Below are positions 1 through 7,070 of a DNA stretch of 16,573 bases, one piece after another (within the stretch, counting starts at the first letter, position 1; each line of letters opens with the position of its first letter). Below the pieces are notes generated by a model that worked only from the letters and a program-made list of their open reading frames with translations, searched no databases and was not told where the DNA came from. This stretch comes from an uncultured Collinsella sp. (GTDB taxonomy: Bacteria > Actinomycetota > Coriobacteriia > Coriobacteriales > Coriobacteriaceae): assembly GCA_900542635.1 (NCBI GenBank), contig UQOJ01000044.1:1-16573 (forward strand), read 5' to 3'. The position numbers and the translations under genes are program-made.

Positions 1-50
1 TACGAGATTCGCCTTAGTCTCGTGGGCTCGGAGATGTGTATAAGAGACAG
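1..50. other. Nextera i7 adapter sequence (artefact)
   Basis: The first 50 bases are Illumina Nextera read-2 adapter. They run as a P7 primer remnant (1-8), the index TCGCCTTA (9-16, the N701 i7 index as it appears in the primer), the adapter stem, and the 19-base Tn5 mosaic end AGATGTGTATAAGAGACAG (32-50). This is library-preparation sequence left in the assembly, not part of the organism. Any reading frame entering from here is meaningless. Confidence 0.97.
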
Positions 51-837
51 CCAGACGATAGTACTTGCCGATCATCTCGTCGGGGATGGACATGGTCTTG
101 CCGAACATATCCTTGGGAGCGTCGGTCAGGCCGATGTAGTTGCCATAGGACTTGGACATCTTGCGCACGCCGTCGGTGCCCTCGAGCAGCGGCATGGTGA
201 GCGCGATCTGCGGCTCCATACCCATCTTCTCCATGAGCTCGCGGCCGGCGAGCAGGTTGAAGAGCTGGTCGGTGCCGCCCATCTCGACGTCGGCCTTAAT
301 CTGAACGGAGTCGAAGGCCTGCATCACGGGGTACAGGAACTCGTGCAGGGCGATCGGCGTCTGAGACTGGTAGCGCTTGGTAAAGTCGTCGCGCTCAAGA
401 ATGCGGGCAACGGTGAACTTGGAGCACACCTGCAGCAGGCCGGCCAGATCCATCGAAAGGATCCAATCGCCGTTGTGCACGATGGTGGTCTTCTCGGGGT
501 CCAGGATCTTCATGGCCTGGCTCACGTAGGTCTCGGCGTTGGCCTCGATCTGCTCCTGCGAAAGCTGCGGACGCGTGGAGTTCTTGCCCGAGGGATCGCC
601 GATCAGCGCGGTGCCGTTGCCGATGATGAGGGTGACGTTGTGGCCCAGGTCCTGGAACTGGCGCATCTTGCGCAGCGGCACGGCATGGCCCAGGTGCAGG
701 TCGGGGCTGGTGGGGTCGACGCCGAGCTTGATGTTGAGGGGCTCGCCCTTCTCAAGCTTCTTGCGAAGGTCGGCCTCGGGAACGATCTGCGCGGCGCCCG
801 AGGTGATGATACGCATTTGCTCGTCAACAGACAGCAT
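51..837 (-). CDS. tyrS: Tyrosyl-tRNA synthetase, 3' end missing
   Basis: Charges tRNA-Tyr with tyrosine in the cytoplasm (class I aminoacyl-tRNA synthetase). The first 262 codons are present. The N-terminal half carries the HIGH-type signature HLGH at residues 48-51, preceded by GVDPTSPD, and the KMSKS loop is intact at 226-230. The tyrosine-pocket and connective region (GGTDQLFNLLAGRE) lies between them. The pattern fits the second bacterial TyrS subtype (TyrZ-like). Proteins of this type are about 400 residues, so the C-terminal tRNA-binding part with the S4-like domain is missing because the contig runs into adapter at base 50. The ATG at 837 is supported by AGGAGG seven bases upstream. 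It lies 96 bases downstream of the U32 gene on the same strand. The truncation is an assembly edge, not a mutation. Confidence 0.95.
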
Positions 838-858
838 TGGGTATCCTCCTTTTGCTAT

Positions 859-885
859 AGCACCCTCACCGGATACGGCGGTGCT
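859..885 (-). promoter_or_regulatory. Possible alternative hairpins in the tyrS leader
   Basis: Within the 96-base leader, minus-strand AGCACC can pair with GGTGCT (arms 859-864 and 880-885). The overlapping CACCG/CGGTG pairing is mutually exclusive with it. There is no T-run, so it does not look like a terminator. It sits just upstream of the tyrS ribosome binding site. A regulatory role is only a guess. Confidence 0.2.
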
Positions 886-933
886 GGAAGTCCATAAACT
901 CTCATATGATAACAAACTGACGCGACGCGGCAC

Positions 934-2892
934 CTACGACAGGAAAATCCTCGTCCTGCCGCACGCGTCAACGGCGACCGGCAGACGTGTACCGTCACGC
1001 TCGACCAGATAGCGTACCTGCCGACGGCGCAAGCAGTCGCGGCAACGGACCTGTCCCGTCGCATCGGTAGCGCAGACGCCCTCGGCGGTCAGCAGGCAGT
1101 GCTCGCACACCATAAGCTCGGGACGGTCGGCGTCGACCGGATCCCAGACGCCGGGTTCAGCAGCCAGTTCGGCAATACGCTCCACATCATTGCCGAGCAA
1201 CTCGGCCGGCAAGTACACCCGCCCCGCACCGAGTCCGCGCAGCCAGGTAAGCGTGGCCCGATTCGCGCAGAACACCGGCGCCGCCACGTCAAACGTCACG
1301 CCCAGCTCGCGAGCAATCGCCACCTGTCCCAGGTTGCGGCAGACGACGCGCCCGGCACGCTGCATCAGCGAGCGGGTCCGGTCAGCGTCACCCGTGCGGC
1401 ACACCTCGTCAAGCACCACAACGGTGTCGGACAAATCGAGTTCTCTGCGCGGGTCGGTATCCATCAGCTGCCAAGCAAAAACCATGCGAGCGGGAACCGC
1501 GCACTCCACCAACTCCGGCGACGCACCGCTATCCACCGCAACGTCCTCAAAGGGCAGCACCTCAACGGAACGTGCAACGGGCGCAATCGCATCCGCCTCG
1601 GCCCGCATGCGCTCCAACACCGCCGCCGTCTGATCCAACACGCCGGCGCTACGAATCAGGTATACCTCGCAGCCCGCGTCCACCTTACGCTTGCAATGCA
1701 CGACGACGCGCTTCCCCGCTGCGGCATCCACCGGGCAGGGCACCTGCGGCCAGCGCTTGGGCACATCGGGACGCGCGTCGACACCCGGATAGAACCGAAT
1801 CTCGAGCGTGTCACCCGCCGCCACGGCGGCATCGAGCTCAACGGTCACCTCTTCGTGGCCCACAGCGACCAAGCGCCCCACGCGCACGCCCTGGTTAATT
1901 GCACGCTCAAAGCTCATCAGCTCGGCACCCGAACGCCCTCGCAGGTACGCATCGGTAAACCCACGGTTAAACGACCTTCCCAGCTCGCGCTCAAGCTCTT
2001 CCACGGCACCGGGGTCCCACGCGCCGTCGCGCAGCATATCGAGCGCCCGGCGCCAAACCCGCACCACGTTGAATACGTAATCGGGGTTCTTCATGCGTCC
2101 CTCGATCTTGAGCGACGCAACGCCAGCATCTACAAGCTCGGGCAGATGCGCAATACCCAGATAGTCATGCGGACACAGCAGACGATCCCCCTCAACGGCG
2201 ACAACGCTCTGCCCCGCCTCGTCCACTAGGTCGTACGCCAGACGGCACGGCTGCGTGCAGTCGCCGCGCATCGCCGATCGTCCACGCCGCAGGGCCGAGA
2301 ACTCGCACGCCCCCGAATAGCCGATGCAAATCGCACCGTGGCAGAATACCTCGATGGGCACGCCCGTGGCACATAGCGCCGCAATCTCGTCGACCGTCAG
2401 CTCGCGTGCCGTCGTCACGCGCTCGACCCCCAGCTCATCGGCGGCAAGCCGCACGGCACCCTCGCTATGAGCGCCCGCCTGCGTGGACAGGTGAATCTCG
2501 ACCCCGGGAATCGCCGCGCGCAGCGCGCAGGCCAACCCGGCATCGGCGACAATCAGAGCATCGGCGCCCAGCTCCAGTGCATGAGCTCCCAACACCACCG
2601 CGTCGGACAACTCATCGTCAAACACGAACACGTTGAGCGTTACGTACACACGCACGCCATGGGCATGCGCCACGGCGCAGCCGCGCGCAAACTCGTTATC
2701 CGTAAAGCCATGGGCGCTCACACGGGCGTTAAAGCCGCCCAACCCCGCATAGATGGCATCGGCGCCCGCGGCGATGGCCGCAAGCATCTGGTCGATCCCG
2801 CCCGCCGGCGCCAGCAGCTCGGGCAGCGCCGCACCGGCAGCATCCAATCCAGTCTCGTATTGTCCGCTCGGCCCCATCGTCCGAATCGCCAT
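934..2892 (-). CDS. U32-family protein (RlhA/TrhP-like RNA hydroxylation)
   Basis: A 652-residue member of the U32 'peptidase' family. Characterised relatives (RlhA on 23S rRNA, TrhP on tRNA) hydroxylate RNA bases, and the UbiU/UbiV relatives carry an iron-sulfur cluster. The N-terminal TIM-barrel-like part begins LPELLAPAGG. The family signature EVFCHGAICIGYSGACEFS is followed by RGDCTQPCR. Cysteines 189, 196, 212 and 216 are spaced C-x6-C-x15-C-x3-C, a plausible [4Fe-4S] site. The length matches the long RlhA-type architecture rather than the roughly 450-residue TrhP type. The C terminus has a second cysteine group (596, 599, 617, 620: C-x2-C-x17-C-x2-C) followed by a typical U32 ending (YLVERDG, LPV, RIF). 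I chose the ATG at 2892 because AAGGAG lies seven bases upstream. An in-frame ATG at 2919 has only a weak site. It is divergent from the penicillin-binding protein gene. The substrate cannot be fixed from sequence. Confidence 0.85.
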   Translation of the reverse strand: MAIRTMGPSGQYETGLDAAGAALPELLAPAGGIDQMLAAIAAGADAIYAGLGGFNARVSAHGFTDNEFARGCAVAHAHGVRVYVTLNVFVFDDELSDAVVLGAHALELGADALIVADAGLACALRAAIPGVEIHLSTQAGAHSEGAVRLAADELGVERVTTARELTVDEIAALCATGVPIEVFCHGAICIGYSGACEFSALRRGRSAMRGDCTQPCRLAYDLVDEAGQSVVAVEGDRLLCPHDYLGIAHLPELVDAGVASLKIEGRMKNPDYVFNVVRVWRRALDMLRDGAWDPGAVEELERELGRSFNRGFTDAYLRGRSGAELMSFERAINQGVRVGRLVAVGHEEVTVELDAAVAAGDTLEIRFYPGVDARPDVPKRWPQVPCPVDAAAGKRVVVHCKRKVDAGCEVYLIRSAGVLDQTAAVLERMRAEADAIAPVARSVEVLPFEDVAVDSGASPELVECAVPARMVFAWQLMDTDPRRELDLSDTVVVLDEVCRTGDADRTRSLMQRAGRVVCRNLGQVAIARELGVTFDVAAPVFCANRATLTWLRGLGAGRVYLPAELLGNDVERIAELAAEPGVWDPVDADRPELMVCEHCLLTAEGVCATDATGQVRCRDCLRRRQVRYLVERDGTRLPVAVDACGRTRIFLS

Positions 2893-3054
2893 CGACAAAC
2901 TCCTTACCAAGGTATGCATTCACTCTGAAAAATGCCGTCTTCCAGCATACACGAGGCCTCGCGCGCCCCGTTTGGTTTATCGTGTAATAACTTATGTCCA
3001 TCCTGCCCCGACGGCACATCCACCGTCTGGCACGACATACCTGGAGGTCAATAT
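2893..3054. other. Divergent intergenic region, U32 gene / PBP gene
   Basis: These 162 bases separate two divergently transcribed genes, so promoters for both should lie here. AT-richer patches occur around 2971-2997 (TTGGTT, TAATAA, TTATGT), but no pair of -35 and -10 hexamers with 16-18 base spacing is convincing on either strand. The only clear sites are the two ribosome binding sites at its edges: AAGGAG for the U32 gene and GGAGG at 3043-3047 for the PBP. Confidence 0.5.
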
Positions 3055-5271
3055 ATGGGTCCTCGCCAACGACAGGGACACAGCCGTTCAAAGACGCACG
3101 CCCTGCCCATAATCCTGCTCTCGTTTTTGGGCTTTCTGCTGATTGCGGGCGTGGCGTTTGGCATCGGCATGGTCGGTAACGTCAACCGCTGGCTGTCCGA
3201 TCTGCCCGACTACACCGACGCCAACGCGTATCTGGTGAGCGAGCCCACCGAGATCGTCGACTGCAACGGCAACAAGATCGCGAGCTTCTACACGCAAAAC
3301 CGCAAGTCCATCACCAAGGACGAGGTCTCCCCCTACGTGCTGCAGGGCACCGTTGACGTCGAGGACGAGCGCTTCTACGAGCACGGCGGTATCGACCTGT
3401 GGGGTATCGCGCGTGCTGCGGTGGCAACCCTCGGCGGCGGGCACGAAGGCGCCTCGACGATCACCCAGCAGCTTGTGCGCAACACCATCCTGCAGGAGGA
3501 GCAATTCGACTCGACCATTGAGCGTAAGGTGCGCGAGGCCTACATCGCCATCAAGATGGAGGACATGTACTCCAAAGACGAGATCCTCATGATGTACCTC
3601 AACACCATCTATTACGGCCACGGCGCCTACGGCATCGAGGCCGCAGCCGAGACCTATCTGTCCAAGAGCGCCGCCGACCTCACCCTGAGCGAGGCCGCGC
3701 TGTTGATCGGCCTTCCCAACTCGCCCTCGCAGTACGACCCCACGGTCAACCCCGACCTGGCGCTGTCCCGTCGCAACAAGGTCCTCGACAACATGTTGCG
3801 CCTGGGCCACATCACCCAGGAGGAGCACGATGCCGCACAGGCCGAGCCCATCACCCTCAACGTGACCGAAATCTCGGGCAGCGGCGTCGACGTTTACTCG
3901 CAGCCCTACTTTGTCTCCTACGTCAAGCAGCTGCTGGAGCAGGAGTTCTCGACCGACGTGCTCTTTAAGGGCGGCCTGACCGTCAAGACCACCATCGACC
4001 CCACGATGCAGCAGGTGGCAGAGAATGCCGTCCGCGAGCAGCTCGACACGCTCTCGCTTGACGGCCTGGACATGGGCATGGTCGTCGTCGACCCCAAGAC
4101 CGGCTACATCAAGTGCATGGTGGGCGGCTACGACTACAACGCTGACGAGAACCACGTAAACCATGCCACGGCCAAGCGTCCCGTCGGCTCCACCTTTAAG
4201 GCCTTTACGCTGGCAACTGCCATCCAAAACGGCATGAACCCCAACGTCACCCTCAACTGCAACTCGCCGCTCAAGGCCAAGGGCACCACGACCGAGGTCC
4301 AAAATTACGCCAACCAGAGCTATGGCAACATCACGCTTAAGCAGGCGACGGCATACTCCTCCAACACCGGCTACATCCAGGTGGCGGAAGCCGTCGGCAA
4401 CAGCAAGATCATCTCGCTCGTCAAAAAGCTCGGCATCGACCCCGCCAAGGACAACATCGAGGACGTTCCCGTCATGACCCTCGGCACCGGCTCGATCTCG
4501 CCGCTCGAGATGGCCGCCGCCTACGCGACGTTTGCCAACGGCGGCTACTATCGCCAGCCGATCGCCATCACCGAGATTGACTCTCGTACCGGTTCGGTGC
4601 TGTACCAGCACACCGACAATCCCTCACAGGTGCTTACCGAGGGCGAGGCCGCCGCGGTCACCGATGTTCTGTCCGGCGTCATGAAGGGCAGCGGTACGGG
4701 TGCTGCCGGCGCCCTGAGTGTCAACCAGCCCTATGCCGGCAAGACGGGCACCACCGACAACACCACCAACCTGTGGTTCTGCGGCTATACCCCGCAGCTG
4801 GCGTGCGCCCTGTGGACCGGCTATTCCGCGGGCGAGATCCCCATCCAAAAGTACGGCACGGACCTGCTGGGCGACAGCACCAACCTGCCTGTCTTTAAGC
4901 GGTTTATGAACACCGTTCTGACCGGTACCGAGCGCGAGGAGTTTGCGACCGGAACGGCGCCCACCTACAAGAACAACAGCGTCTGGAAGTTCTACGGCAC
5001 CAACAACACCAAGAAGTCGGAGAACGACGGCAAGGACAAGGACGAAGAGGAAGAGGAAGAGGAAACCACCACAACGACTACCACGACGACCACGACCACC
5101 GACACCACGGGCGGCGACACCACGGGCGGCACCGGTACGACCGGTGGCTCGACGGGCGGCTCCACTGGTGGTTCGACCGGTGGCGATGGCGGCACGCCTA
5201 CGCCTACGCCTACGCCTACGCCTACGCCCACTCCCGACCCCTCGCCCACGCCTGACGATACGGTCGGCTAG
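3055..5271 (+). CDS. Class A penicillin-binding protein (PBP1A-like)
   Basis: Bifunctional peptidoglycan synthase of 738 residues, polymerising lipid II into glycan strands and cross-linking the peptides outside the membrane. A short basic N terminus is followed by a membrane segment at about 17-39. The GT51 transglycosylase domain shows EDERFYEHGG (103-112, catalytic Glu103), GASTITQQLVRN around Ser134, RKVREA with Glu161, and a DEILMMYLN motif. The transpeptidase domain has the catalytic S379-T-F-K382, S435-S-N437 and K563-T-G565. All key residues are present, so both activities should be intact. After about residue 650 comes a low-complexity tail: seven Glu (664-670), twelve Thr (671-682), Gly/Thr/Ser repeats, then Thr-Pro repeats (714-727). 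The ATG at 3055 follows GGAGG by seven bases. Upstream in-frame codons lack a site. There is no PASTA domain. It is monocistronic, ending at a strong terminator. Confidence 0.95.
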   Translation: MGPRQRQGHSRSKTHALPIILLSFLGFLLIAGVAFGIGMVGNVNRWLSDLPDYTDANAYLVSEPTEIVDCNGNKIASFYTQNRKSITKDEVSPYVLQGTVDVEDERFYEHGGIDLWGIARAAVATLGGGHEGASTITQQLVRNTILQEEQFDSTIERKVREAYIAIKMEDMYSKDEILMMYLNTIYYGHGAYGIEAAAETYLSKSAADLTLSEAALLIGLPNSPSQYDPTVNPDLALSRRNKVLDNMLRLGHITQEEHDAAQAEPITLNVTEISGSGVDVYSQPYFVSYVKQLLEQEFSTDVLFKGGLTVKTTIDPTMQQVAENAVREQLDTLSLDGLDMGMVVVDPKTGYIKCMVGGYDYNADENHVNHATAKRPVGSTFKAFTLATAIQNGMNPNVTLNCNSPLKAKGTTTEVQNYANQSYGNITLKQATAYSSNTGYIQVAEAVGNSKIISLVKKLGIDPAKDNIEDVPVMTLGTGSISPLEMAAAYATFANGGYYRQPIAITEIDSRTGSVLYQHTDNPSQVLTEGEAAAVTDVLSGVMKGSGTGAAGALSVNQPYAGKTGTTDNTTNLWFCGYTPQLACALWTGYSAGEIPIQKYGTDLLGDSTNLPVFKRFMNTVLTGTEREEFATGTAPTYKNNSVWKFYGTNNTKKSENDGKDKDEEEEEEETTTTTTTTTTTTDTTGGDTTGGTGTTGGSTGGSTGGSTGGDGGTPTPTPTPTPTPTPDPSPTPDDTVG
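5044..5229 (+). repeat. Low-complexity coding repeats in the PBP tail
   Basis: Short tandem repeats within the 3' end of the PBP gene. They comprise alternating GAA/GAG codons (5044-5064), a run of Thr codons ACN (5065-5100), GGC-rich Gly/Thr/Ser triplets, and five perfect ACGCCT hexamers plus one near-copy (5194-5229). All preserve the reading frame because the units are multiples of three. Such tracts can change copy number by slippage without breaking the protein. Confidence 0.85.
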
Positions 5272-5293
5272 AAATCATCCGGCCATAAGCAAC

Positions 5294-5334
5294 AAGGCCC
5301 CCGAGCAGCTTATTAAACTGCTCGGGGGCCTTTT
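5294..5334 (+). terminator. Intrinsic terminator of the PBP gene
   Basis: A perfect 15-base-pair stem (arms 5294-5308 and 5318-5332, core GGCCCCCGAGCAG) encloses a nine-base loop. It is followed by TTTTAGTTTA on the plus strand, 22 bases after the PBP stop codon. The opposite strand has only a weak T-rich tail, so it acts mainly on plus-strand transcription. Confidence 0.92.
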
Positions 5335-5375
5335 AGTTTAAAGCGACCTGGTGGGCAGTCTTTATACCGGCAGAC

Positions 5376-5409
5376 AAAAAGGGGGTACCGACCAACGTCG
5401 ATGCCCCTT
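5376..5409 (-). terminator. Intrinsic terminator of argR
   Basis: Read on the minus strand, AAGGGG pairs with CCCCTT around an inner CGAC/GTCG stem, followed by a run of five T (5380-5376). It lies about 50 bases past the argR stop. With the PBP terminator it forms a back-to-back pair separating two convergent transcripts. Confidence 0.75.
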
Positions 5410-5458
5410 ACAAGCCACTATGTCAGCGCACACAGTGCCGAACGCACGGCCCGCACGC

Positions 5459-5896
5459 CTACTTGCGAGAATTGCTCAGCTTATTGATCAGCGCCTCAAG
5501 ACGCTCGCCGTCCTCGGCCGTCTGGGCAATAACCAAAATCGTATCGTTGCCGGCAAGCGAGCCAAGCACATCGGGCAGCTCTGCCGCATCAACAGCGGCG
5601 GCGATGCCGGAAGCCGTGCCAGGCTGAGCCTTGATCATAACCAGATTATCGGTGCGCAGAACGCCCGTTACGAGCTCGGAAACCATACGCTGCAGGTGCA
5701 GGTCCTCTGCCAGAACATAGATGCCCTCAGGGAGCTTACGCAGCCCCATATCGGCAATATCGCGAGAGACAGTCGCCTGCGTGCAATCAAAGCCCATAGC
5801 GCGGAGCTCATCGACCAGCACGCGCTGCGTGCGGACGTCCTTATTGCGCACAATATCTCTAATGGCATCCTGGCGCCCATTGCGTTTTTTAGCCAT
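5459..5896 (-). CDS. argR: Arginine repressor ArgR
   Basis: A hexameric, arginine-responsive transcription factor of 145 residues, the normal length for ArgR/AhrC. It represses arginine biosynthesis and can regulate catabolism. The N-terminal winged helix-turn-helix (about 9-58) contains the family motif TQATVSRDI (39-47). The C-terminal oligomerisation and arginine-binding domain has PGTASGIAAAVD (92-103) and LGSLAGNDT (111-119). The usual arginine-contacting Asp-Asp pair reads Asn117-Asp118 here. I used the ATG at 5896, preceded by GAGAGG about six bases away. A TTG extension to 5929 would add residues not seen in the family. No arginine pathway gene is nearby, so it acts in trans. Two inverted repeats lie upstream and could be operators. 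Confidence 0.93.
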   Translation of the reverse strand: MAKKRNGRQDAIRDIVRNKDVRTQRVLVDELRAMGFDCTQATVSRDIADMGLRKLPEGIYVLAEDLHLQRMVSELVTGVLRTDNLVMIKAQPGTASGIAAAVDAAELPDVLGSLAGNDTILVIAQTAEDGERLEALINKLSNSRK

Positions 5897-5929
5897 ACAA
5901 ACCCTCTCTCCAAAAGATGGCGGAGACAA

Positions 5930-5944
5930 TCAATCAGTGATTGA
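5930..5944. promoter_or_regulatory. 15-base palindrome upstream of argR
   Basis: TCAATCA-G-TGATTGA is a perfect palindrome with one central base, 34 bases upstream of the argR start codon. It could be an operator for ArgR itself or another regulator. The half-sites only loosely recall ARG boxes (ATTCA/TGAAT). Its role is not established. Confidence 0.4.
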
Positions 5945-5984
5945 ATAGTTTAACGCTATTTGAAGGCTTTTGTGTATAAGAACG

Positions 5985-6022
5985 CATTTCGAAACAATTC
6001 TATGCAAATTTGTTTCGAAATG
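5985..6022. promoter_or_regulatory. Perfect 13-bp inverted repeat with TTTCGAAA cores
   Basis: CATTTCGAAACAA (5985-5997) and TTGTTTCGAAATG (6010-6022) are exact inverted copies separated by 12 bases. Each arm contains the self-palindrome TTTCGAAA, with centres 26 bases apart. No T-run follows on either strand, so a terminator is unlikely. On the minus strand a possible -10 (TATACA) lies just downstream, towards argR. It is best read as an operator or protein-binding site between the glycosyltransferase stop and argR. Confidence 0.55.
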
Positions 6023-6029
6023 AGCCCGT

Positions 6030-7070
6030 TTAGGCGGTTTTTGCGCCCGTCCGGTTAAGAAAAGCTGCCAGATGCGTACACATCACGCAGCGCGCGGGCT
6101 TGGCGCTGGCGATCGGCCCAAACAACAGACCGAGTCCCCGATGGTTGTCCTTGAGCGCGGCGACCATCTGACGGGTTCGAGGCGCCTCGAGCATATCACG
6201 CATGCGGGCGGAACGCTCAATTGACGACACCCCATGCGGGCTTAGACACAAATTCTCGATGCAGGCGACCAGTCCGGCAAAGTAGAACTTTTGGCTTGCC
6301 AGCTTGAGCCGACCACCGCTATCTGCTTCCGAGAGTGAGTCCGCAAGCTCGTCGAGCGCTCGAGTGTCATCGGATATCCTGGCATACATGGTGGGATCAA
6401 AGGCATCTGTAAGCTTAGGTGCCACCGCGTGGAAACAAGCGTCGCCGCAGCCGGACACGAATCGTGCCTGCGAGAGCGCATAAGCCATAAACTCAACCGT
6501 ACGGTACGCCTTGCCGCGCAGCAGGCATGCCTCAAACAGCGGACGGCTATACATCACGCCAGCGGTCTGAGCGACTAGGCCGCCCAAAATCAACTGGGGC
6601 AGCCCAGTCACCATAGAAGACTCGTCTTCTATGGCAATAGGGGCAGCATCCAAGACGCGCGAATGACGCTCGCGATGCGCATCGTATCGATCGAGCGACA
6701 CCGAGGGGAGCACAATGTCTGCCGCAGTATCGCACGCGATATCGACCATCTTGGAAAGGGCCTGCGGAACAAACCACTCATCGGCGTTCATGGCGATGAT
6801 TTGAGAGCCGCGCGAGGCATCAAAACCGGCACGAAGACAAGCGCCGCGCTTCGCGTCCTCGACGTCAATCAAATCAATATGGATGTCCCTGTCGGCAGCA
6901 ACTTGAAGCGAATGGCGCACACCGGGCGCAGCATCGCGGCAGACAACGACAATCTGCAAATCATAGAGGTCTTGGTTCTGGATACTCTCGAGCGCACGCA
7001 TCGCATAGCTGGGCGAACCTTCTACTACAAGGATCACCGAAAGTCGCGGATGCGAGCCACGTCGAACCAA
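6030..7070 (-). CDS. Family 2-like glycosyltransferase, altered DxD motif
   Basis: A predicted cytoplasmic GT-A-fold glycosyltransferase of 346 residues. The first ~110 residues show the family 2 pattern: a beta strand LSVILVVEG (10-18), RALESIQNQ (25-33), strand LQIVVVCRD (38-46), a GACLRAGFDASRGSQII segment, and NADEWFVPQAL (95-105). In active family members the last motif is normally D-x-D/D-A-D, and here the first Asp is Asn95. The C-terminal 200 residues are not recognisable to me. There are no membrane segments. The start is TTG at 7070, with GAGAGG about nine bases upstream and an in-frame stop above it. The next ATG (residue 24) would delete the first strand. The donor and acceptor are unknown, and the enzyme may be weak or inactive. 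It lies between truA and argR on the same strand. Confidence 0.6.
   Translation of the reverse strand: MVRRGSHPRLSVILVVEGSPSYAMRALESIQNQDLYDLQIVVVCRDAAPGVRHSLQVAADRDIHIDLIDVEDAKRGACLRAGFDASRGSQIIAMNADEWFVPQALSKMVDIACDTAADIVLPSVSLDRYDAHRERHSRVLDAAPIAIEDESSMVTGLPQLILGGLVAQTAGVMYSRPLFEACLLRGKAYRTVEFMAYALSQARFVSGCGDACFHAVAPKLTDAFDPTMYARISDDTRALDELADSLSEADSGGRLKLASQKFYFAGLVACIENLCLSPHGVSSIERSARMRDMLEAPRTRQMVAALKDNHRGLGLLFGPIASAKPARCVMCTHLAAFLNRTGAKTA

Noticed and set aside
22..897. A 291-codon plus-strand open frame beginning in the left end
   Set aside because: It starts inside the Nextera adapter and runs antisense to tyrS. Its translation has no recognisable domain, while the minus strand encodes clear TyrS motifs.
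838..933. T-box riboswitch upstream of tyrS (a sequence GAGGGTGCTATAGC slightly recalls the T-box core)
   Set aside because: The leader is only 96 bases, too short for stem I plus antiterminator. The TGGN bulge that pairs with the tRNA end is absent, and there is no terminator.
1099..2229. A 376-codon plus-strand open frame opposite the U32 gene
   Set aside because: The U32 signature and cysteine motifs lie on the minus strand. The antisense product is His/Arg-rich without motifs.
2932..3054. N-terminal extension of the penicillin-binding protein from an upstream in-frame start
   Set aside because: It would place 41 unrelated residues before the basic N terminus and membrane segment. The ATG at 3055 has a strong GGAGG at ideal spacing.
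3088..4611. A 507-codon minus-strand open frame opposite the penicillin-binding protein gene
   Set aside because: The plus strand carries all GT51 and transpeptidase motifs. The antisense frame is Val/Gly/Asp-rich with no recognisable motif.
5194..5229. CRISPR-like or minisatellite repeat array
   Set aside because: The hexamer repeats are in frame inside the PBP coding sequence and encode Thr-Pro pairs. There are no spacers.
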